In this document: positions 7,889-16,229 of the stretch, in pieces
How positions within the stretch are numbered: the first letter of the stretch is position 1
Layout: the number at the start of each line of letters is the position of its first letter
Assembly (NCBI RefSeq): GCF_014287355.1
Contig: NZ_JACOPE010000001.1
Span: 1,922,001 to 1,986,000 of the forward strand
Length of the DNA: 64,000 nt
Reading direction: 5' to 3'
Source of the DNA: Ruminococcus hominis
GTDB taxonomy: Bacteria > Bacillota > Clostridia > Lachnospirales > Lachnospiraceae
Position numbers and translations under genes: made by a program
The notes under the pieces: model-generated
Told to the model about the DNA's origin: nothing
Seen by the model: the letters and a program-made list of their open reading frames with translations, nothing else
Databases searched by the model: none

Positions 7889-8524
7889 ATGAATCATTTT
7901 AATCCAATACTGAATAAATACAACACCGTTAAAAAGAAACTCAAAGCTAAAGTTACGGAACGGAAAGAACTGAATGTGCAAAAGGATAAAACCAGTATTT
8001 TGAATCCCATCCGGCATATAAAATCAAATCAGCAGCTTACCACTATTACCGAAGAAATCGAAGAACTGAAATCAAGGAAAGAGCAGCTAATCTTCCAGGC
8101 AGAATGCTCTACCGATAAAGATATGATGAATCTATCCAAGAAATACGGCCAGATGAATAACAATCTTGATATCCTGGATTCTCAGGACATCTCACTCCAA
8201 AAACAGCTTGAAAAAGATGCCGCCGCTTTCCGGGAAGAAAAATTTCGTCCTGAACCAGAACAATACACCGAATTACTGGATAACAGAATCCAGATACGTC
8301 CTGATTTCCGGGACAAGTTAATAGAGCAGCTCAAAGGTACTTTTGGTAAATATTACGACTATCACCATCGTGATATTGCAGCCAATGAGGTGGATTATCT
8401 CAATGTGGAATACCCTGATGTTTTCTCCCATCGTGCATGGGAACTTAAATATCAGAGAGAACAGGAAATGCGGCGAAATCAGTCTGCTCGGACTAAGAAA
8501 AAATCATATGATATAGAATTGTAA
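7889..8524 (+). CDS. coiled-coil protein, likely C-terminal remnant of a mobilisation relaxase
   Basis: A 211-residue, strongly charged coiled-coil protein (EEIEELKSRKEQLIFQAE, EQYTELLDNRIQIRPDFRDKLIEQLKGTFG). The pattern of LTTITEEIEELKS followed later by R-I-x-I-R-P-D-x-R resembles the region downstream of the relaxase domain in Firmicute MobA/VirD2-like proteins; this is recalled, not searched. No relaxase active site (HUH or Tyr motif) is present, the ATG has no convincing ribosome site, and an in-frame stop lies at 7871. Probably a 5'-truncated mobile-element gene. A good terminator follows at 8590-8616. Confidence 0.4.
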   Translation: MNHFNPILNKYNTVKKKLKAKVTERKELNVQKDKTSILNPIRHIKSNQQLTTITEEIEELKSRKEQLIFQAECSTDKDMMNLSKKYGQMNNNLDILDSQDISLQKQLEKDAAAFREEKFRPEPEQYTELLDNRIQIRPDFRDKLIEQLKGTFGKYYDYHHRDIAANEVDYLNVEYPDVFSHRAWELKYQREQEMRRNQSARTKKKSYDIEL

Positions 8525-8589
8525 CCGTCTTTGAATAGATAATATGTTCTTACAAATCTCTTGTTCAAAAATGAGTTTTTTTCAAAAAA

Positions 8590-8622
8590 GCGTATGGATT
8601 TAAAATTTCCATACGCCTTTTT
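8590..8622 (+). terminator. intrinsic terminator
   Basis: GCGTATGGA (8590-8598) pairs with TCCATACGC (8608-8616), followed by CTTTTTAT. It ends the relaxase-like gene and may also serve the convergent lipoprotein gene. Confidence 0.7.
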
Positions 8623-8665
8623 ATATTCCGCTCTTCAAATTGTCTAAAAGTTGACTAAAAATATA

Positions 8666-9046
8666 TCACCGTTCATATGATGCAATAATTTCTTTGCTAT
8701 CTGCTGTTTTATAATCAATTGTTCCCAAATTACCAATCAAGTCAAATGTCATATCTGCATTAACCTGCAATTCATCTTCAAGTTTGGCTGCCGACGGCTC
8801 ATCTTTTAGAAAAACTGTTAATCCATAAGGCTCTGTTTCAGACTGTATCTCTATACTGTCATATGAGTATCCCGCCGGATACTCTTGACCACTTACAATA
8901 TTTATAACATTTGAAGAATCTCCTACATAATCTGTCTTATACTGCGATAAATCAGGAATTTCGTACAGTTTTTCTTTTTTTCCGCACGCCGAAATCAACA
9001 TTATTGACATGGCGACTAACATAATTGCAAGTACTTTTTTCTTCAT
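8666..9046 (-). CDS. DUF4825-type lipoprotein
   Basis: About 126 residues with a lipoprotein signal peptide: MKKKVLAIMLVAMSIMLISAC, lipobox LISAC, so the mature protein starts at Cys 21 and is tethered to the outer face of the membrane. The body (YVGDSSNVINIVSGQEYPAG, EPYGLTVFLKDE) matches my memory of DUF4825, a small domain of unknown function often fused to membrane regulators in Firmicutes. ATG 9046 is preferred, with GGGGGTG upstream, over a longer frame from 9100. It stands alone among mobile-element debris. Confidence 0.7.
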   Translation of the reverse strand: MKKKVLAIMLVAMSIMLISACGKKEKLYEIPDLSQYKTDYVGDSSNVINIVSGQEYPAGYSYDSIEIQSETEPYGLTVFLKDEPSAAKLEDELQVNADMTFDLIGNLGTIDYKTADSKEIIASYER

Positions 9047-9106
9047 AGAAACACCCCCGAAAGCTTTATTCAACAATTTACGATTTGAGTAAAAGGCCAA
9101 GGGACT

Positions 9107-9232
9107 TTAATGTCCCTTATGCTTTTCTCTTTTCTTTCGCTGTTTCATTTCAAACATTCGCTGCTCTTCTGCCTCTTTTTTCTTGCGTCTTTTCTCTTTG
9201 CGTTTATAATCAAGCCATATGGCACGATTAAC
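9107..9232 (-). pseudogene. C-terminal remnant of an unidentified charged protein
   Basis: The minus strand encodes about 41 codons (NRAIWLDYKRKEKRRKKKEA, ending EKHKGH) up to TAA 9107-9109, with a stop immediately upstream and no start. The extreme Lys/Arg/Glu tail resembles ends of mobile-element replication or relaxase proteins, but I cannot name it. The hairpin AAGGGAC...GTCCCTT (9099-9118) overlaps the stop and could be its terminator. Confidence 0.35.
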
Positions 9233-9364
9233 TTAATTCTATAACTTCTAAGTTACATTCCTCAAAAATCTTCTTGCTTCCTAAAATTCTATCTTCTGTT
9301 CAAATCATACCATATGATTAATGCATTTTCTATATACTTTCTTGATACCCAGAAAAAACCAGAA

Positions 9365-9385
9365 AAAAGCTCCCGAAGGAGCTTT
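9365..9385. terminator. hairpin, repeat of the 2290 region
   Basis: AAAGCTCC-cgaa-GGAGCTTT forms a perfect 8-bp stem; the following bases (to about 9420) resemble 2305-2350, where the same hairpin is degraded. On the minus strand it follows a short reading-frame tail ending LSELAYI, like ELVHI in the first copy. Confidence 0.4.
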
Positions 9386-9499
9386 CCACGTTTTAAATGT
9401 ACGCTAATTCGCTTAACACAATCTCTTCTTCATCATTCCTTATTTCCCATGAAGAATGTTGTAAATTAGTAATATCCACAACGATAACAGGTAATTTAA

Positions 9500-10261
9500 T
9501 TATTCGTATTTTTTCCCGATAATGTAAATCGAAACTACCATACCACCTAATATCATAATTAAGAAAATTTTACTTAAAATATCCCATAAAGCTATATTGA
9601 GACAATTGATTATTATAATACCTGCAAGAGGATATAGAACAACCGTTGCAAGTGTCCAAATTTTTAAAGTTGTACAGATGTACATCCAATTTCCATTGTT
9701 AAAGGATAAACCAACTAGATGTATTCTAAAAATTCCTTGTGAAACATAATTTATCTTGTTTGCATCATAATATGTTGGTAATATGTCTTTCGCAAAGAAA
9801 CAAAACCATGCACCAAATAAAAGCATTAACCCTGTAACCAGCAATATATCATCTTTCATCTCAGCTATTGAATTCCCAGATACGACTAACATAATAATTT
9901 CTGTAATAGATATTAAAAAGCATAGCAAATATGCTAATATCCAGTTTTTTCTATGCTGATGAATAGAATTCCTAACAGCCATATCGAGAGAGCCTACTAC
10001 CAATTCCTCGACTTCTTTTGTATCAATATTTTTCTGTGTATCTATTTTTTCTCCACGTAACAATTCTGTAACGGTAACATCTAATATATCAGCTATTGGT
10101 ATGAGTAATACGACATTAGGCATACTAAGACCACGTTCCCATTTGCTGACCGTTTTATCTGATACATATAATTTTTCAGCCAAATCCTTTTGAGTTAAAT
10201 TCTTTTTCTTTCTTAATTCGGTTACAAATAAACCGAATTTTTCATTACTAATTTGATACAT
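9500..10261 (-). CDS. XRE-family regulator with membrane domain
   Basis: About 253 residues. The N-terminal helix-turn-helix (GLFVTELRKKKNLTQKDLAEKLYVSDKTVSKWERG, roughly residues 8-42) is of the Cro/CI type; the C-terminal two thirds hold about five membrane segments (WILAYLLCFLISITEIIML, ILLVTGLMLLFGAWFCFF, and others). Such membrane-anchored XRE proteins are common in Lachnospiraceae, with unknown inducers. ATG 10261 has a strong AGGAGGTGG. No partner gene is adjacent, so the target cannot be named. Confidence 0.8.
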   Translation of the reverse strand: MYQISNEKFGLFVTELRKKKNLTQKDLAEKLYVSDKTVSKWERGLSMPNVVLLIPIADILDVTVTELLRGEKIDTQKNIDTKEVEELVVGSLDMAVRNSIHQHRKNWILAYLLCFLISITEIIMLVVSGNSIAEMKDDILLVTGLMLLFGAWFCFFAKDILPTYYDANKINYVSQGIFRIHLVGLSFNNGNWMYICTTLKIWTLATVVLYPLAGIIIINCLNIALWDILSKIFLIMILGGMVVSIYIIGKKYE

Positions 10262-10378
10262 ACATCCACCTCCTGCACACATATTATAATGGGAGTACGC
10301 ATAAATCAATCGACTAGCAGTAGAATTGCAGAATATTAGTACAAGTAAGTTTATACTATACTCTTTTCACAAGAAGGA

Positions 10379-10662
10379 ATGCCGGGAATTGCTGATGTTG
10401 GACTGGACCAAGAAAAGGCTCTGGTGCTACTTGAGGATATCTACTCAACTGTTATTTTAAGAGATATTCTCGAACATGAAAATCGCAGAGCTCAAAAGAG
10501 AATCACTGACCCTGTGCTTATGAAAAAGATTGTCATGTTCCTTGCAGATAACATCGGACGCAGTATTTCTTACGTACTCTTGGAAAGTATTACATCGTTG
10601 ATATCGGACTTAGAAACTATCTGCTTGGATTCAGGAACCGTGATAGCGGACATGCAATAGAA
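10379..10662 (+). pseudogene. AAA ATPase / DUF4143 remnant with internal deletion
   Basis: The first part (MPGIADVGLDQEKALVLLED, TVILRDILEHENRR, VMFLADNIGRSIS) matches the middle of the large AAA_14/DUF4143 ATPases common in gut Firmicutes. After about codon 66 the frame changes: from 10582 a different frame reads GKYYIVDIGLRNYLLGFRNR then DSGHAIE, a downstream motif of the same family. About 80-100 codons are missing at the junction (about 10570-10582), and the 5' nuclease-binding and 3' ends are absent. It runs head-on into the RhuM remnant. Not functional. Confidence 0.7.
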
Positions 10663-11698
10663 TTTCCGCTTTCGGATCATAATCTATGCTCGTTGCATAA
10701 ATTTCCAGAACCTGACGATAAAATACTTTCTCGGATGCGCGAATATCACGGATTCTATCCAACAATTCCTTAAAATATCCACCGCCACCTAGATTTTTCA
10801 AACGATCATCATCAAGTGCAAAACCTTTTCTCATGTATTCTTTTAAAATTCCGGTTGCCCAGATTCTAAACTGTGTTCCTCATTTTGATTTTACACGATA
10901 GCCAGCAGAAATAATAACATCAAGATTGTAATAGTCTACATTGTAAACTTTTCCATCAGAAGCAGTTGTTGCAAATTTTGCAACAACTTCCAACATGTAT
11001 TTATCAAAGTCAGACATGAATAATCTGTCCTGAATAACACGATACTTTTCAAATTCGGTCTCAGCTTTCGCCTTGGCAATCTCCACTGTGATCTTACCCG
11101 CATCCTGAAGGACCTCTCTGTCATCTGCCATCAGGAACAAATCCAGACGCTTTGCCCAGTCCTCCATTGTCATCGGAATATGACGTTCAGCACGATCCTC
11201 TGCCAGATCCAGATATGCCGAAACGATACGCTCTAATGAACGCATTTCCTTCTCTGAAAGATAATTCTTCGCAACGCTCACATCACTTTTTACGATCTTT
11301 CCTTCCGGTGCTGACGCCCATGTAGTTAATCCCATGTGTGGCTTATCCGCATCTGCTCACTCATTATTTACCTTGAACCCAACTGCAATAATCATTTGAA
11401 GATTATAATGTTTCGTATCACGAGTAACCTGACGCGAACCTTCGGTTTGAACTATTCGGAAATTCCGAATAGTTGCAGACTCTTCTAATTCACTATCTGC
11501 ATAAATCTTTTTAATATGTTCATTTATTGTTGGTAAACCAACATCATACAGTGTGGCCATCATCTTCTGTGTCAGCCATATATTCTCATCCTCATAGCGC
11601 ATTTCAATACTGTCCTGCTGGTCACCCACAGAGGCAACATAGGTTAAGTATTCCGCTGCACTGGAACGGATGGTGATTTCGTCTTTTTTCTTTTTCAA
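10631..11698 (-). pseudogene. scrambled RhuM-family virulence protein remnant
   Basis: Three blocks on the minus strand derive from RhuM-type proteins (usually about 330 residues). Block 1 (11698-11357) is the N-terminus (MRYEDENIWLTQKMMATLYD) up to VGFKVNNE and then TGA. Block 2 (11335-10880) starts with the C-terminal half (ADADKPHMGLTTW, VAKNYLSEKEM) and then returns to N-terminal sequence (VDYYNLDVIISAGYRVKSK) and TGA. Block 3 (to 10631) resumes in frame with GTQFRIWATGILKEYMRKGF and ELLDRIRDIRASEKVFYRQV. Both stops stand where Arg is expected (CGA to TGA). Mosaic of two copies; non-functional. Confidence 0.75.
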
Positions 11699-11756
11699 AT
11701 AGGTGTCCTCCTTTTGTTACTTGTTCATTCCTGCTAAAAGTCTTAATTAAGTACAT

Positions 11757-12098
11757 TTAGTTCCATCCTTTCCAGATATCCGGCTGATAACCAAGTGTTG
11801 ATTGCTTTCCGTTTCTTACTACTGGTGTTTTAATTACCTGTGGATTCTCAAGCACCTTTTCGAGCTTATCTTCATCTGTGATATACTTAATAAGGGCAAG
11901 TAAATCCTTGTCCTTGCCATCCCAGTTAACCATATTTTCTAATCCACCATTTGCCTGCGCTACTGAATTAAATTCTCCTTTGCTCATGCCTTTTTCTTTC
12001 ATATCAATGAACTGATACTTTATGCCCCGCTCCTTAAAAAAACGCTCCGCCTTCTTAGTATCATTACATTTCTTTGTTCCAAATATTTGTATATTCAT
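11757..12098 (-). CDS. ArsC/Spx-family thioredoxin-fold protein
   Basis: A 113-residue protein of the ArsC/YffB/Spx family: MNIQIFGTKKCNDTKKAERFF (single N-terminal Cys in the position of the redox-active residue, with no CXXC), then GLENMVNWDGKD and the cis-Pro region KTPVVRNGKQSTLGY. Length fits the family (about 110-130). Spx-type RNA polymerase binding is less likely given the short form without the usual basic C-terminus, so an ArsC-like reductase of unknown substrate is the safer call. Ribosome site GAAGGAA precedes ATG 12098. It appears intact amid debris. Confidence 0.75.
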   Translation of the reverse strand: MNIQIFGTKKCNDTKKAERFFKERGIKYQFIDMKEKGMSKGEFNSVAQANGGLENMVNWDGKDKDLLALIKYITDEDKLEKVLENPQVIKTPVVRNGKQSTLGYQPDIWKGWN

Positions 12099-12258
12099 AT
12101 CAATATTCCTTCTCTATCTCTTCATCATTTGTACTACTATGTTGCACTATCATCCATTTGTTTACCACATTTTGAATAATACACCATGTCTATTTCTCCA
12201 ATTCAATCTTACTATATGAGATCATTCAACAATATCAAAAAACATAAATCTAAGCAAA

Positions 12259-12417
12259 TTATATCATAAATGACCTCTCCTCAGAACATCCCAAAGCAAT
12301 TTCCAACAATTCAGTTGCAACTTGTGAATTTCTGATTCGCATTAAGTTATCCCAGACATCGGCTTTTCCAAGGAGATTCATTCCACCATGCCATACTTCT
12401 ATGTTCAAACCTTCCAC
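12259..12417 (-). other. unidentified short reading frame, probably a remnant
   Basis: A 52-codon frame from GTG 12417 to TAA 12259 (reads NLLGKADVWDNLMRIRNSQV and ATELLEIALG). It is translated-looking but lacks a convincing ribosome site and is preceded immediately by a stop. I do not recognise it. The rest of 12099-12727 holds the second 25-bp repeat copy, a long hairpin, and otherwise A/T-rich sequence in which I see no gene. Confidence 0.3.
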
Positions 12418-12513
12418 CTACACTTCTTATTTTTTCCTAATGTAACCTTCGTTTTGCATCCCAACTTTATTTTAGTACTCGTTTCAACTATATCCAATAC
12501 TTATTTTGAACGC

Positions 12514-12538
12514 ATTTCTCTGTCAATCGTATAATTAA
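12514..12538. repeat. 25-bp direct repeat, copy 2
   Basis: Identical to 2466-2490 and in the same orientation, about 10 kb away. It lies in a gene-free stretch between the ArsC-like gene and the toxin-antitoxin locus. Confidence 0.75.
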
Positions 12539-12673
12539 GTTAGATACCGAGTATTTTTGTTATCAAAATATTGCCCGCTCACCATTGATGACTTATAAAT
12601 GATTACTTTACAGATCTTATCTTACCGCACTTTTTCATTCTACGCATAAGGAACACGTTTTGCTACATCCCTT

Positions 12674-12734
12674 TGCATAAAATAACTTGTAGGGGTATCG
12701 CATTTCACGACTCCCCTACAAGTTATTTTATGCA
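12674..12734 (-). terminator. 22-bp perfect inverted repeat at the end of higA
   Basis: Bases 12674-12695 and 12713-12734 are perfectly complementary around a 17-nt loop; core GTAGGGG/CCCCTAC. The right arm overlaps the higA stop codon. No clean T-tract follows on the minus strand, so besides terminating higA it might protect the mRNA 3' end or be an element terminus. Confidence 0.6.
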
Positions 12735-13834
12735 GTATGCTTTATTTCTATCACATACTTTTCTTTTAACTTTGAGCACCTATTTTGTGCTATAATACCT
12801 TCATGCTGTAATCTTCCAACTACAATTCCTGGATGTATTCCTATGTTTTTTGCAAATTCAACGATTTCATCATCCGAAGTATGTCTTGTTGGTGCCAGCC
12901 TTTTATAATCTATCGGTGAAATCAAATAGTTCTTTGCAAACTTATCTGCTTCAATTTCCAATTTATCATTAATATCTTGCATTTCTTCAACTGTGCTGCT
13001 AATAAATACAGTTTTTATTTTTTGCTGCAGTACGTGTTTAATTTCATGAAATAATGAAAACCAAAATTTATCTGCATCCAACCCTCTATTATTCATCGCA
13101 AGTACTACTCTATCATCCGATACCCATTTAACAGCACCATTCACGCCTGAATTCTTTAAATGTGGTAACAAGACAAAAGCAACACCGCATTCAGCAAAAA
13201 TTTCACGCATTCTTGGAAGAAATTCTTCCGGCTTTTTAATCGTCATTCCTCTAAGCTCTGGCAGATAACCTTTTAGCTTCTCTGCATTATACGGCTTAGC
13301 TTCAATACTTTTTGAGATATTAATAGCAGTTTGAATCCATGCTCTAGAATTAATAATATTTTTCTCGCTATTACAAGATGAACTTGATCGGAAATTTACC
13401 AAAAAATCTGGTTGTAACATAATTCGCAAATCTGCAACCTTAAAATACTTACACAAATTCGCCACTTTTTCATCTATGCTTCTTGCAATTGGCAAACCAA
13501 TAACATCAACAAAATATTTATAATCTATTTCTTTTGCAAATTCAGCCTGTGCATCAACATCCTTAGCTTGCTGTATTTCAATCAACTTCTGATCATAAGT
13601 ATTCTGTAAATTTTGCCAAACTTCTACGCTGGTTCCAAGCATCGCAGAAAGTTTCTTTGCTAAATCATTTGAAATATTAGCCTGACCATTTATCAACAGA
13701 CTTAAAGTCTTAGCTGTTGTTCCCATTCTTGTGGCAAATTCAGCCTGACTAATTTCCATATCCTCAATAATATCTGCAATATAATATCCAGGGTGATATG
13801 CCACTATATCTTTGTATTCATTAACATTACTCAT
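12728..13834 (-). CDS. HigA-type antitoxin with ImmA/IrrE metallopeptidase domain
   Basis: A 368-residue protein: N-terminal XRE helix-turn-helix in the HigA arrangement (HPGYYIADIIEDMEISQAEF, TAKTLSLLINGQANIS; residues about 14-75) and a C-terminal ImmA/IrrE zinc-peptidase domain with the HEXXH motif HEIKH (near residue 266). It overlaps the toxin gene start-to-stop by 8 bp. The DNA-binding part should repress the operon through the TTAC-N7-GTAA sites upstream; the peptidase part may cleave the antitoxin or a regulator, by analogy with ImmA. Much longer than classical HigA (about 100 residues) because of the fusion. Confidence 0.85.
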   Translation of the reverse strand: MSNVNEYKDIVAYHPGYYIADIIEDMEISQAEFATRMGTTAKTLSLLINGQANISNDLAKKLSAMLGTSVEVWQNLQNTYDQKLIEIQQAKDVDAQAEFAKEIDYKYFVDVIGLPIARSIDEKVANLCKYFKVADLRIMLQPDFLVNFRSSSSCNSEKNIINSRAWIQTAINISKSIEAKPYNAEKLKGYLPELRGMTIKKPEEFLPRMREIFAECGVAFVLLPHLKNSGVNGAVKWVSDDRVVLAMNNRGLDADKFWFSLFHEIKHVLQQKIKTVFISSTVEEMQDINDKLEIEADKFAKNYLISPIDYKRLAPTRHTSDDEIVEFAKNIGIHPGIVVGRLQHEGIIAQNRCSKLKEKYVIEIKHTA

Positions 13835-14180
13835 AATGGTTCGACACCTCCGTTACTTTCACAATTTTAATCATTTTACACTGGGCCAAAATGTCTCCTT
13901 CTACAATCTCATTACCGTCATTATCACAAGGAATCATTGTAACTCTATAACCCGTATTACCTAATCGTATGCTCCATTCATCTTTTCTATCACCTTTTAA
14001 ATGTTCAAAATGAAACGGAGGATAATTAGCAACATCCATTAAAGACTCTGCATTACGTATGAAATTTTCTGCAGCTTCAAGTTTCTTTTTTACTTGCTCA
14101 GGATATCGCCACTTTTTCTTGTACTCAGGACAAAACTGTTTCTTTGCCGTTTCATTCTTATACAGTATTTGCATTCCCAA
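13827..14180 (-). CDS. HigB/RelE-family toxin
   Basis: About 117 residues of RelE/ParE-fold toxin: KNETAKKQFCPEYKKKWRYP, then HFEHLKGDRKDEWSIRLGNTGYRV, which carries the basic residues used for mRNA cleavage on the ribosome, and a C-terminal strand (CKMIKIVKVTEVSNHYE). Toxin-first order matches HigBA. Start is uncertain: TTG 14180 is spaced about 10 nt from GGAGAGG, while ATG 14174 is farther. It is under a visible promoter flanked by two operator-like palindromes. Confidence 0.85.
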   Translation of the reverse strand: MGMQILYKNETAKKQFCPEYKKKWRYPEQVKKKLEAAENFIRNAESLMDVANYPPFHFEHLKGDRKDEWSIRLGNTGYRVTMIPCDNDGNEIVEGDILAQCKMIKIVKVTEVSNHYE

Positions 14181-14208
14181 ACTTAATTATTCCTCTCCTT
14201 TCATTTTT

Positions 14209-14301
14209 ATTACCTTTTCAGTAACAGAATTATATCGCCATTTCAAATTTTTTTCAATACTTTTCATCTTATTTTTTGTTTTTTATTACCTTTTACGTAA
14301 T
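14209..14301 (-). promoter_or_regulatory. higBA promoter with two operator palindromes
   Basis: On the minus strand a TTGAAA -35 (14257-14252), a 17-bp spacer and a TATAAT -10 (14234-14229) precede higB. TTAC-N7-GTAA motifs occur at 14210-14224 and 14286-14300 in nearly identical form (ATTACCTTTT then CA or AC then GTAA), one just downstream of the -10 and one upstream of the -35. They are the natural candidates for HigA autoregulation. Confidence 0.7.
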
Positions 14302-14374
14302 AAAAAGAAATACGAACTTTCATGAATTATTGCTTAATCTCAAAAAAGTCCGTATATACACTACTTTTCGCTAT

Positions 14375-15751
14375 TTATTTCTCTTTTCTAGACAATAAGC
14401 ACACCGTCTCTACATGCACTGTTTCGCAAAATTGATCTACAGCAACCGCTTTCACAACTTCATATCCCCTTGCCTGGAACATCGCAAGATCTCTTGCCAA
14501 ACTTGTCACCTTACAAGAAATATATACAATTGTATCTACTCCATAATCCAAAATCTTCGGAAGTGCCTTTGGGTGGATACCATCTCTTGGTGGATCTAAT
14601 ACAATTACATCTGGTTTTTCTTCTATATCATCAAGTACCTTGAATACATCACCTGCAATAAAGCGACAATTTTCCAAACCATTCCGTGCTGCATTCTCTT
14701 TTGCCGCCTCTACTGCTTCTTCGATAATCTCCACTCCGATTACTTCTTTTGCAACTGGTGCAAGTACCTGAGAAATCGTACCTGTTCCACTAAATAAGTC
14801 AAATACAGTCATATCGTGGATATCTCCGATATAATCTCTCACGATGGTATATAATACTTCTGCACCTCGAGAGTTAGGCTGGAAGAATGAAAATGGTGTG
14901 ATTTTAAATTCCAGTCCAAGCAGGTTTTCATAGAAAAAATCTTGTCCATAGAGAACTTTCGTCTCATCACTTTGTACCACATCCGACAGCGAATCATTTA
15001 ATATATGGAGAATTCCTACGATTTTACCTTCTAACTGTAATGTCAGCAATTGTTCTACTAATGGTGTAAGATCATAATCCTCCTGTGTTGTAGTTACGAG
15101 ATTGATTAATATTTCTCCTGTTGTATCACCACGGCGAAGCAATAAATGACGCAAATATCCAATATGTTGCATTTTCTTATAATAGCTTGCACCTAAATTC
15201 TGGAAATATTCTAACACGCACATTAAAATCTTATTCATGTCCTGATGTACCAATTTGCAGTCTGATGCTGTTAATACATCATAAGTACTTCCTTTTTTAT
15301 GAAGTCCCAGTGACAATGGTCCGTCCTTATATTCATCTCCAAATGAGAATTCCATCTTATTACGATAACCAAATTCTTTTGGGCTTGCCTTTACGCCTTC
15401 AAATGTAAATGTTTTTCCAGGTGCCATGGCCGATTCCAAAATTTCTCTGACCTGTTCCCCTTTCATCTGCATCTGATCTTCATAAGACATTGTCTGATAC
15501 ATGCATCCACCGCATGCCGGGAAAATGCTACAGACCGGAGTTCTTGTTTCTTTTTCTGATTTTTCTAAGACCTCCAGTAGCCTTCCTTCCGCATTACCGC
15601 TTTTAAATTTATTGACAATGAATTTCACTTTCTGTCCCGGAATTCCATTTTTTACAATTACATATCTGTCTTCTTCCGGCACGTATACTTTTCCTTTATT
15701 TGGAAATTCAACTTTTTCTATAATTCCTTCAAATATCTGTCCTTTTTTCAT
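14375..15751 (-). CDS. 23S rRNA (uracil-5-)-methyltransferase, RlmD/RlmCD type
   Basis: SAM-dependent rRNA m5U methyltransferase of 458 residues. An N-terminal TRAM domain (residues about 1-62) is followed by the cysteine cluster CSIFPACGGCMYQ that binds an iron-sulfur cluster, the SAM motif VFDLFSGTGTISQVL, the VLDPPRDGIHPKAL motif and the catalytic region YISCKVTSLARDLA (nucleophile Cys). Length is usual. It is a monocistronic housekeeping gene at the end of the accessory region; the mobile-element remnant at 2313-2505 resembles a C-terminal extension that this copy lacks. Confidence 0.9.
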   Translation of the reverse strand: MKKGQIFEGIIEKVEFPNKGKVYVPEEDRYVIVKNGIPGQKVKFIVNKFKSGNAEGRLLEVLEKSEKETRTPVCSIFPACGGCMYQTMSYEDQMQMKGEQVREILESAMAPGKTFTFEGVKASPKEFGYRNKMEFSFGDEYKDGPLSLGLHKKGSTYDVLTASDCKLVHQDMNKILMCVLEYFQNLGASYYKKMQHIGYLRHLLLRRGDTTGEILINLVTTTQEDYDLTPLVEQLLTLQLEGKIVGILHILNDSLSDVVQSDETKVLYGQDFFYENLLGLEFKITPFSFFQPNSRGAEVLYTIVRDYIGDIHDMTVFDLFSGTGTISQVLAPVAKEVIGVEIIEEAVEAAKENAARNGLENCRFIAGDVFKVLDDIEEKPDVIVLDPPRDGIHPKALPKILDYGVDTIVYISCKVTSLARDLAMFQARGYEVVKAVAVDQFCETVHVETVCLLSRKEK

Positions 15752-15777
15752 AACACTCTCTTTCTAGCAAAAAGAAA

Positions 15778-15811
15778 CAGGGTGCGGTACCTTACCACCA
15801 CATCCTGTCCT
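15778..15811 (-). terminator. imperfect hairpin upstream of rlmD, downstream of the small membrane gene
   Basis: ACAGGRTGYGGT-type arms (15778-15789 and 15800-15811) form a long stem with two mismatched or wobble positions, on the minus strand downstream of the gene at 15877-16116. Confidence 0.4.
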
Positions 15812-15876
15812 TATGTTTAGCCGTTACTGTTTACCTCTGATTTGATGTCTGATAACTTCAAATTCTTTCAAACTGA

Positions 15877-16116
15877 TTAGATCTGATCCTCGTCACTGAA
15901 ATAATCATCAAAATCATCATCGAAATCTTCGTCAAAATCTTCGAGATAATCCGGTGTAAAGAATCTGTATACTGCATAGGCAATACCTGCTACTGCTGCA
16001 ACCGCACCGATAATTGCCAATGTCCAAAGGATTGCTTTACATGGTTTTTCTTCTTCCTTTTTGTTTAAAAGTTCTTTCAGTTTTGTCTCAGCAATTAACT
16101 CTTCTACTCTGTTCAT
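15877..16116 (-). CDS. small single-pass membrane protein with acidic tail
   Basis: A 79-residue protein: a charged N-terminal helix (VEELIAETKLKELLNKKEEE), one membrane segment (AILWTLAIIGAVAAVAGIAYAV) and a very acidic C-terminus made of DFDEDFDDDFDDYF. It lies between the helicase and methyltransferase genes on the same strand. I do not recognise a named family; small proteins of this layout are widespread in Lachnospiraceae. Function unknown. Confidence 0.7.
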   Translation of the reverse strand: MNRVEELIAETKLKELLNKKEEEKPCKAILWTLAIIGAVAAVAGIAYAVYRFFTPDYLEDFDEDFDDDFDDYFSDEDQI

Positions 16117-16229
16117 ATCTTACACGCCCTTTCCCTTTTCTTGGTAGAGTTCTTTTCTGATATTATAACACTATCATTTTCAGATTACTACTAAATTCAT
16201 TGAAAAAATTCACAGAAAAACGAATAACT

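Noticed and set aside
10631..11335. Two separate small genes in the RhuM region
   Set aside because: They are in-frame continuations interrupted by stop codons and rearrangement of one protein family, not independent genes.
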